A stretch of 64,000 bases of DNA, taken from the NCBI RefSeq assembly GCF_000234665.1, contig NC_018318.1, positions 248,001 through 312,000 of the forward strand, written 5' to 3'. The notes beneath the pieces are model-generated. The model did not search any database, was not told the DNA's origin, and saw only the letters and a program-made list of their open reading frames with translations. The translations under genes and the position numbers were made by a program. The first letter of the stretch is position 1. Every line of letters starts with the position of its first letter. Of the stretch, positions 20,819 through 29,800 are shown one piece after another. The stretch comes from Leishmania mexicana MHOM/GT/2001/U1103. Its lineage: Eukaryota; Euglenozoa; Kinetoplastea; Trypanosomatida; Trypanosomatidae.

Positions 20819-23035
20819 CTAGTCCGACCTCCTCACAGTGTGGTGTGCGGTGTCGCGGGTAGAGCTGTCTGTAGGATTAGCGGCCAACTTGATGTATTTC
20901 AGAAGTGAACGCGCATGAGAGGACAGTAATCCCCACGCATAAGCCGCGCGACCGCGTGCGTAGCCTTTACGCAAGGCAGAGAGGGCTGACGCGCTGCCGA
21001 TGTATAGGTGCCCTCCTGCTCGTCGTCTTGCAAATGGCATGAATGCCCGACAAGGCAAAGTGAGCCGCGCAGAGTTCAGCCGAGTCGATGCTACTCGCGT
21101 CGGACACCCCTCCCCCTCCCCTCAACGGGTACGGGTGACGACCATCTGCTTCGTATGCAAATGCATCCATACCGTCCCTCCCCGCCTCCCGTCCTCCTGG
21201 TGTTGCAGCCTATGTGAAAGGCGGTGCTCTGCGGCAGACGCCAAGGGACGTGCGGCGCGACGTGGTTTATCCGGCGCTGCTCGTTGTGCCACAAGCGGAG
21301 TTCGCTTTGTGCGCTGTGGGACAGATCCGCCGGCAAGGGACCATAGTGGAGGTCTCGTAACAACTTTTGAACAGATCCGGCGCGTCATTGTGAGGAAAAC
21401 AATTTTGTGAAGAGGCATGTGCACGACTCGGGAGGCACACCAAAGGTGACCCATGAGCCGCCCCCATCCTCTTGGTGGTAAGCTGCTTGATCGAATCGGC
21501 GCTCGGCCGGGTGCACGTCTGTTTTTCACCACAAACCCTTCCAAAGTTGTCGTCAAGCACCAAGCCAGCCAACGCAGACATGTTGCAGACCCTGGTCTCG
21601 TCGTCACTCAAGGTGACGCTAAGCTTTTCCCGCGGCGCTTCGGGGCGCCTGCAGAGCTGTCTCCACCGCCTGTGGACCACCCGTCCGTTGGATGTTTTCG
21701 ATGTAGACCCTCACCAGTACTTTGGAGGCGGATCGCTTGGCACACATAGGATGGCAGGGCGATGTTGCTGTCACCATTCGCATCACCTCTGGGCCAACGG
21801 CCAAGCTCATTGGATGCGCTCTTCGCTGATGCACGGAGCCGTCCCTGGTTCGCAGGCCCAAGAGCGGCCGCAGATGCACGGGAAGAAGCACCTGGAAAAG
21901 ATGACCTTGCCAGGTCCGTCACCCCCCCACACAGCCGTCGAGCACAAAGTTCCCATGGCTGTGCATCCAGGCCCACCGCCGCGTTGTAACGCTGCTCATC
22001 GGGCCAGCTGCTGACTTGTCGCGGCCAGAGAATGAAGGTGTCGCCCTACTAAGGAGAGGGTCCGGTGCTGCGCTCGGCGCCATAACGTCTGCTGCCAGTG
22101 GGGGGAGGGGCCTTGGCATCGGCGTCTGTCACTGGTAGCGGGGTTACGCCCCATGCACTGCATTGGTTGCTGCCCCTCACTTCATCTCGCCACACAGATC
22201 CGCAAAGTGCATCGATTTCACCTGTGCCGTGGGCAAGGGAGTTCCCCCTCCGCTCTTCCTTGGCTACTGGTTAGGCGTCAATGGGCTCGCGCCTCGGGTA
22301 AGGCTTGTAGGACGTGCAGAATCACCCTTCCTCCTCTTCGGGCTTCGAAAGCCGAGCACCTGCACGGGAGCAAGATGACGCGTATGCGAGGCGTGGGGAG
22401 CACCTGCGTCTTCTCATTCGAATGCTGCCCTCTGCTCGCGGTCATCCCTCGGGGATGCGAGCGCCATTGGAGCGCCCCTGTGCCATCTAGGCGTCGCATG
22501 TGAGTGGGGCAGCGTCGTAAGGCGGTGGCCATTGTGTTTGAGGCGGGAAGGCGATGACTGGTACTGCCGTGGGGCGTGTGCGCAGTTTGGCCATGTCAAG
22601 CTCACACGCCTTCCATGACAGAGCGGAAATCCCGAACCGACCCGACGTCGCTGACCAGCTTCTCGTACGCCACCGAAGAGACGCGGATGGGCTTCCTCGC
22701 GTTCTCTTCATGGTGCTGGAGCTCCAAAGTGCGGGGGCCCGTGAAGGGCGATGTGAGGTGGAGGAGAGGGGGGGGGGACTCTCTGATGGCTTCCAACTCG
22801 CTTCAAGGCAAGGTGGGCGATTCTCGTCGCTCGTCTTTTCCGCCTCCCGCCAAGGTAGATCAAACTCTGGTCCCTGGCAGGTGCTCCCTGTCTTCTTCCT
22901 TTTGCAGGCGTTGCATGATGGCTGCGTTTGGGGTGCAACAACTCGACCGATCGGAGTCTTCCCAATGGGTGTGGGGTGGGGAAGGGGAAGTCCCGCCAAC
23001 GAACCTTCTGTGATGCTGTCCTGATTGAAGGGCAT
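20819..23035 (-). mobile_element. decayed non-LTR retrotransposon (DIRE, ingi/L1Tc-like)
   Basis: Minus-strand frames over this 2.2 kb are broken by stops and frameshifts but contain pieces that resemble an ingi/L1Tc reverse transcriptase. VYIENI at about 21692-21708 stands where a YxDD catalytic motif would be. It is followed in a neighbouring frame by LSVTLSDDETRVC and LVLDDNFG, like the region after the catalytic site (xVSxxKTE, LGVxLDxxLxF). Further on come RRAGGHLYIGSASALSAL and similar. The base composition is markedly different from the simple-repeat spacers on either side. Similarity was judged by eye; the boundaries are approximate. Confidence 0.52.
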
Positions 23036-23644
23036 GTGGACCTCATAAAGCTCAGCGACCGGCAGAGTGGTGGCGTTTTTGTATGTAGGATAACGAGTCC
23101 ATGCGCCGGTGAGATGCGAGTATTTTGCTTTCCTTTTTTTCTCGGATTACACTGCTGCCAGAATCTCCCCGGGTGTGGGTGAGGAACGCCAACATGGTGC
23201 ACACGATGCGGCGTGTGTGTGTGTGTGTGGTGTGCATGTGTGTGAGGTGGGGGTGGGGGTTGAGGAACCAGAGGGAGAAGACGAGAGGCGAGGTATATCA
23301 CTACTCACCTGTCTTTGGTACACTTATTATCCTAGTACACATGTACACATTCCCAGAGACACAAGCGGACACAAGGCATTGCGTGTGGCGCGTTGTTGCT
23401 TCTCGCCAGCGCACTTACCTCTTCCGCTGTGAGGCTGTCCATCGGAAAAGTAGCAAACAACAAGAAGATTAAGACAACAAATTACAGCGCAGGCGCACAC
23501 GGTCGTGAGGGTCCACTTCGACCACCAGCGCCAACGAGAGGGAAGGAAAGGTGCAAAAAAAAACAGAAGAGGATGGCCGCTCCTCGTCCTTCCCGTGCTG
23601 CGCATGAGTGCATCGCACTTCGCCTGCCTGTCTGCCGGTCTGCC

Positions 23645-23675
<31 letters not shown>

Positions 23676-23867
23676 CTGTGTATCAGCCGAAGCACGCGAG
23701 CGCGAGCATCTTGCCCCTTTTTCCTCTGTTTCCCTTCTTCCAGGTGATGCTCTTACCCACGTGGGTAGCAAGCACAAGGAGCGCGCGCGCGAACCAGGAG
23801 TGTGTGGGAGAGACGAAGGGGGCGGCCATTTCTCCAGCTGCCCTTTCTCTGGTCGTCGGGTTCTCGC
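23036..23867. other. proximal 3' flank of ELO paralogue 5
   Basis: Two TG tracts (near 23215 and 23650). No gene or recognised element. Confidence 0.65.
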
Positions 23868-24773
23868 TCACTGCTTCTTCATGACTGCACCGTTGCAGCC
23901 CATCTTTATACCATCTACGGGCTTCCCGTTTTGATGGAGTGCCGCTGCCGGCGTCTCCCTCTTCCGGCACTTGGTCGTCGCCCCCTTCTTCATGTAGAGG
24001 TGCACAAAGAGCGTCGCGAAGAGCACAAAGTAGCTGCCGTACATGCACAGCCCCATGCGAATCGTGCGGTGGTCAACGCCGCAGCCGCGCTCACTGATGT
24101 AGCCGTAGTAGAAGGTGTAGAGAACGATGATCGTGCCCACGACCATCTGCAGCAGCTGCGCCCCCGTAATGAACGGCGCGATCGGCCGAATGAACTTGCG
24201 CATGCCCAGAGAGCAGAGGAAGTAGTAGAAGTACATGACAGTGTGCACGGCGTAGTTCATGCTGGCGAACCATACGCCGCTGGCAATAAGCGTGTAGCCA
24301 GCGTACCAGCAGAAGACCGTCACCGTGAGGTGGTGGTACCAGTGCAAGAAGATGATCGGCTTCTTCGTGAGAACGAGGAAGACCGTGTCAAACATCTCTG
24401 GAATCTTGCTAAGTAGAAACGCGAAGAGCCAGAAGGTCAGCTCGCCGTCGTAGAGGTTCTTGTCGAGGTAGCAGGTCGTCTCGTACATGCCACGCTCCTC
24501 TAGCGAGTGCATGAGCATGATGCCAACGCCGATCGTGCCACACAAGGAAAGAAAGGAGAGCGCCAGATTCCACGCGGCAACGAGGTACTTCAGCCGATAC
24601 GGCTCGCGGTTCTCCATCGCCTTGGGGCCGAGGAAGACTATGAGCACGTACAGCACTTCGCTGTAGACGAGGATGTCGAAGTAGTCATCAAAGAAGGTCT
24701 CCGCTATATCGCCGACGAATTGGCTCGGCAGACCACCGAGGTTCAGCAGCGCCTGCAGCACCGCGGGCGCCAT
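23868..24773 (-). CDS. ELO-family fatty acid elongase, paralogue 5 (compact)
   Basis: Predicted ER elongase condensing enzyme, 301 residues, with the most compact, canonical ELO layout in the array. The histidine box LHWYHH has H144, H147 and H148, preceded by LLSKIPEMFDTVFLVLTKKP and followed by MNYAVHTVMYFYYF and the basic turn GMRKFIRP. Repeated hydrophobic stretches indicate a polytopic membrane protein. The C-terminal 40 residues are hydrophilic and end MKKQ (Lys at -3 and -2, not a strict KKxx). It is the first ELO reached when reading in the direction of transcription and directly follows the 1980-residue zinc-ribbon gene. The frame is open upstream to 25070, but the ATG at 24773 begins the natural N-terminus. 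It may resemble the trypanosome ELOs that make medium and long saturated chains, but this is inference. Confidence 0.95.
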   Translation of the reverse strand: MAPAVLQALLNLGGLPSQFVGDIAETFFDDYFDILVYSEVLYVLIVFLGPKAMENREPYRLKYLVAAWNLALSFLSLCGTIGVGIMLMHSLEERGMYETTCYLDKNLYDGELTFWLFAFLLSKIPEMFDTVFLVLTKKPIIFLHWYHHLTVTVFCWYAGYTLIASGVWFASMNYAVHTVMYFYYFLCSLGMRKFIRPIAPFITGAQLLQMVVGTIIVLYTFYYGYISERGCGVDHRTIRMGLCMYGSYFVLFATLFVHLYMKKGATTKCRKRETPAAALHQNGKPVDGIKMGCNGAVMKKQ

Positions 24774-24817
24774 CCTTTTTGGGAGACTATGGAGTCGACG
24801 TGCGTATAAGATAGACG

Positions 24818-24834
24818 TATATATATATATATAC
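24818..24834. repeat. (TA)n microsatellite
   Basis: Uninterrupted TA alternation about 45 bases upstream of the start of elongase paralogue 5, in its 5' flank. Confidence 0.88.
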
Positions 24835-25612
24835 AACATACATATGTATATGCCTTGTGTGTGAGTGTGCGTGCGTGCGTGCTGGTGTGATTCACCAGTG
24901 CTCGTGTGGCGCAGAGAGGAAGGTGAGCAGACGCGACCGCTGGTTTGTGCCGCTGCTGACGGCTTCCCCTGTGTTCTGCGCAGATCAGACTCGATCTGCG
25001 CCGACGCCTCGATGTGTTCGCCCGGACGTCGACAACACACACACACACACACACGCACGCGAGCGCACACAGAGGAAAGAGAGGGAAGCGAGAGGAGAGC
25101 CGCCTCTCCAGGGTCCCTATATGACGACGGAGGGGGAGGGGGAGGGAGAAATCTTATGGTGCCGCAGGGAGAAAAAGGGCGCGTGCGTATCCGTGTGAGC
25201 GAGCGAGAGGGGCGTCAGAGGAATCCCTTAAGCCGTGAATGCAGCCAAACCGGCAGGCAACAACAGACACGCAACAACGAGGAGGAGGGATTGGTGGAGG
25301 GAGTCGGCAAGGAAACAAATGACGGGGAAAAGCGAAGAAAATAATAATAATAAAATGCGACGGAGACTTCTCCTCCCCTCCAACAACAAAAAAAAACCAA
25401 AGAATGAAACACAACGAGGTGAAGTGAGAGGGAGGACGTCGTCAGCAGGAAACAGCTTGTATGCGGGCGTTGTGCTACAGGTGCTCGCAACGTCACGCGA
25501 CCTCGCACGATTCGTGACTCTACGACCGTCAGCAAAACAGAGGAAAAACCCCCAAAGAAGAAACAACAACAGACCTCCTCTCCCCCCCAAAAAAAAAACA
25601 AAAAAATAATCC

Positions 25613-25770
25613 AGACACCCACACACACCCACACACACCCACACACACACCCACACACACACACACACAGAGACACACACACACACCCACACACACACAC
25701 ACACAGAGACACACACACACACCCACACACACCCACACACACACACAGAGACACACACACAGACACACAA
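25613..25770. repeat. (CA)n array with 36-bp higher-order period
   Basis: CA dinucleotides interrupted by CCC and by AGAGA. The interruptions recur exactly 36 bases apart (CCC at 25650, 25686, 25722; AGAGA at 25669, 25705), then at 42. Confidence 0.9.
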
Positions 25771-26329
25771 GAAAGGGGCTTTTAGCACACAATTCCTTCT
25801 GCCGAGGCTGTTATGTATGTATGTATCGACACGTGCGTGCGCGCGCGCGTGTGCGGTTCTCCTCTCTTAAAGGGTACAGAGGCCAATCGTCGACCGTGCG
25901 CTGTGAGCGTGGTGGGTTGGGCGCGTGCACGGCGTGCGCCAGCGAGACACACTACCACAACGGCAACCTAACAGAAACAATTCAAAAAACAGAAAACACC
26001 ACCACCACCTTTCTCCCACACACTAGTAAACAGAGGCAGAACAAATGACGGCAAGAGAGATGGGATGGGCTGAGGGTCAGTCGGACGAACGACAACGACA
26101 GAGCGGGAGCGAGCAAGAGAGGTGAGATGCCACTTGATGAACGCCAGTTCGGCTGCCTTGTGCGTGGTGCGTACGTATGTCCATGAACAGCTGTGATGCC
26201 GAGGGACAAGGAGGGAGAAGACCCAGCATTTAAAAAAAAACAGTTGTGAGGGGGGGGAGGGAGGGATGGGCAGAGGAAGGGGGTTGTGCATGTGCATGAG
26301 ACGGAGACATGAGTACAAGGACACAGAGG

Positions 26330-26535
26330 CGCTCCAGTTCCATACGCTTGTTGTCACTGCGGGATTCTGAGCCCCGGGTAGAGAGACGGCCACCAGGACT
26401 TGAGCTCCGTGCTCTTGTGAGTGAGTAGAGCGTACAAAGGCGCTTGTTGGAGTGCCGTGGCCCCTGGGAGCCACGCCAGCATCCCCGTTGTCCAGCTCCT
26501 GGCAGCGTGAACCGCCTTGTGTCTACCGTGGCGCG
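26330..26535 (-). mobile_element. degenerate SIDER-like fragment
   Basis: On the minus strand this stretch shows CTGGCGTGGCTCCCAGGGGC, then CCTGGTGGCC, then GGGGCTCAG and CCGCAGTGA. They come in the same order as the matching blocks of the intact SIDER-like copy at 8.39-8.55 kb (GCGTGGCATCGCAGGG, CTCTGGTGGC, GGGGCTCAG, CCGCCACTGA). It lies about 300 bases 3' of the zinc-ribbon gene and in the sense orientation, where SIDER2 elements usually sit. Identity is low. Confidence 0.4.
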
Positions 26536-26820
26536 TCCACGGTGGACTGTGAGGGTCACACCGTGTCTGCATCACACGAATGCGCACTCGCCATTTGCCG
26601 TCTCTTGCTGCTTGCATGCTTCCGTTTTTCTTTTTTAAATATAAATGCTTGCTACCCGCATCGTCGTTTCGTGATTATGAGCTTCCCCGCCAACGGGAAC
26701 ATGGGCGCCAACGCGCATAGCTGGCGAGAGGGTGTGGGGAGTGGGGAGTGGGGAGGCGAGAAAGGGATAGGCCGATCGCACACCGACGCGCGCACTTTAA
26801 GGCGCGCTTGAGCAGGTTAG

Positions 26821-29800
26821 CTAGTTCGTGTCCGCGTCGTAGGGATCCGCATCTCCGACCGGCGCAGCAGAGGCGGCAGCGGCATAGGCAGACCGCTTGG
26901 CTCGAGCACGAATCGACGGCACTGTTTGGGTGGGTGTCACAGGGCTGCCCTTAACCTCCATCTCGGCTCTGCATGGACGAGGCGGCAGCCCTGGTGAACC
27001 GGTCCTCGATGATACACTGCCAACAGAGCCTGGCCCGCCTCTTCCAGCGCGCACCTCTGGGGAGCAGCTGGCCTCCTTGCTTGGTTCATGACTGTGAAGC
27101 GGAGACCGCGACGACACCTGCTTCCTCTGTTGGTGCTGCTGCAAGGTCTGCTCCTGGCGACGTCTTCGCCGACCCGTCTTCTTGGCCTTGCGACGTTGCT
27201 GCTGCTCAGCACGTGATGCTTCATCTGTGTTCCCATCTCTGTTTCTGCTCTCTGTGCGTCGCCGCGGGTGATCCTCATCGGCGTCCTTGTCAGCATCCTC
27301 GTTGTCACTGTTCGGTCGCAAGCGCTTCCGCGGCTGCATCACCCGCATGGATGGCGTCTGCCGCTGCTGCTCATCATCCTCGCTCGACGCAAAGGGAAGG
27401 GGTTGGCGGCAGCCGTGGGAATTGACTCCCCTTTCGACGTCCGAGCTGCTGCTCGAGGGGCTTTCCTCATCCTCCTCGTCCTTCTCATTCGCTGGCGGCT
27501 TGTCGCTCCAGCGCCCAGGGGGTGATGTTCGTCTGTCCTGCTCGCCTCCGCCGCTCACGCGCTCCGCACGACGGGCAGTTCCCTTTCCCGCCACCACCCC
27601 CGCTCCTTGCGAGAAAGTAGTGGCTCTGACGCACGACTCCTGCCACGCCACCTCTGATGGCGGCAAGGTGAAGTTGTCACCGACGCCGTCCTCGACCACT
27701 ACCGCAGCCGCACCAGCGCCACCACTGCCACTGCCACGCACGTCGCCAAAGGTGTGCTTGCTGCTGCGCTGCTTACTCGGGTTTACGCTGCCGCTGAGAC
27801 CAGATGCGCTCTTCTGTGCCGACTTGAGGCGTACGCTGGACTGCTGCGGCGGTGAACGATGCTGCTGCTGCCGTTGCGGGCTGAGGCGGCTCGACTGCGA
27901 CGACGAGACGGGGGAGAGGGACGGTGACGGCCGGGGTGAGCCACCATCACCCGCGGCGCCTTCGCCACGTTGTCGCGGCTGCGGCACAGCTGCTCGAATG
28001 GGCGGGGACACTTGGTGGCAGTGCGGTGGCGAGCGTTGGGCAGCAGTGGTGCCACTATCGCCGCCAACTGGTTTCGGTGGCAGCAAGGGAGACGCGAGCC
28101 GCGGCGGAGGGGAGAGACGCAGCGGTGTGGAAAAGCCGACACCCACCGCGGTGGCTGCGGCATGCGCCGGGGTGAGAGGGCTCCCGTTGTGCAACTTCGG
28201 CGACCGCACGGCAGCCGCCGCAGTCGCCACCTTTGGCAGCTTCCCTTCTGCGGCCAGCTGGAGCAGTGCGATCCTCCGTCGCTCGTAGGTGCTGATGAAG
28301 GTGTAGAGGCGGCGCAGACGTCGGCGGCATTCCTCGGCGTCGAACACGTTGAAGGGCTTGTGCGTGATGAGGGCATCACTGGACAACTCCAAAGAACCAG
28401 CTCCCTTGCCCGTGTCCACGCTACAACCGTCACCTCGCCGCGTGGACCGCGACGCCGTCGTTGGCCCTGGCCATCGAGCACGCCGATCCGGCGGCGACGC
28501 CCTGCGCCGCCTGCCGCTCCGGGTGGTCGACTCGGCCTCGTCCTCGTCCTCGTCGTTGTCTCCACCGCTGGTGGACAGGAGTGACGCTGAGAGGTCTGTT
28601 GCTGCCCCGAGCAGTACTTCCCAGTACGTCGGCAGAGCCTGCCGAAGGAGGCGCATGACGTCGTCGCACCGCTGGCGCTCCATATTGGCTTCGGTCGCCC
28701 TCTTCTTCATCCTCTCCTGCTGCTCGTTGCCGTCCCCGTCGGTGAAAGCCTTCGGCAGGCCGCGATCCTCATCGTCACTGCCGTCGTCGCCGCCCTCGTC
28801 TTCGTTGTCGTCGTCGTTCTCGCCCCGACCGCGCCGTCGGCGCCGCTGTCCCTTGAGGGACTGCTGCTGTTGTCGTGTGCCTAACAGCAGGTTCGACGTG
28901 AGCTTTGTGATGTCGGCCGTGCTCTCCGCTAACTCCAGGTCCGGCAGTGGCAGCCCATCGGCGACGCATACATCCCGCGCCCTCCAGCTGCCACCGCCGC
29001 CGCCTTTTTTACTGTTCGCGGATGAATGCTGCTGCTGCTGCGCTCCTGCGGTGGGAGCCAGACTCACCTCACCACCGCCGCCGCTGCAACTGCTGGGTGT
29101 GTACCCCGGGGGCGGGGTGCGCAGGCGATGTGCTGTCGGCGTCGAGACGGCGTTGTGGGAGGATGTAAAGGCCGAGATGGCCGTCGAAGAGCGCAGAATG
29201 GGGCTGCGAATAGGTGCCATAGATGGCGGGGTCATTGTGTAGGGCTGCCGTGCTAGCGGCGGCGAAAAACTGCGAGGCCGGCCGTTGTTGTACCGCACCC
29301 CTCCGCCACCACCACCGCCGCAGGACGCGGCAAAGGCAGAGGAAACGCCACCAAGGGGTGCGTTGGTCGAGGCCGACACTGCCAAGAACTTCGACTTGGG
29401 GCTGTGTGAAAGCTTCGGCGTGCCAGGATGACTGTTGCGATAAGCTGGCGGTGTCCAGCTAGAGGCTGCCGCACTGCCAAAGCCCTGCTGCAGCGCGTCC
29501 ACCTCCCCTTGCACACGCTGCTCCCCTTCGTCCACATAAAGCAGCTCCTCCACCCAGTTGCTGAGTGCTGCAGCGGTGCTGCTCACAGCTGCCGCCGCGG
29601 CCGACTCCGCAAGGCGCAGGTGGATCAGCTCTAGGAGCCCCACCAGCGACGCGTACATCGCCACGACGCGGTCTTCAGAGAGCCCTGCGAGGAGCGACAC
29701 GTGCGGCAGGCAAAGGTAGTTCCACTGTAGATCGCGACGCAGCTGTTGCACATCCAGGGGTGGCGCTGAGGCCAGCAGCGTCTCTGCGTCACCGCACCCC

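Larger units (their letters stand above)
24774..26329. other. spacer upstream of ELO paralogue 5
   Basis: Contains a TA tract next to the start, a weak acceptor candidate (AG at 24787-24788) and the CA array at 25.6-25.8 kb. No gene seen. Confidence 0.65.
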
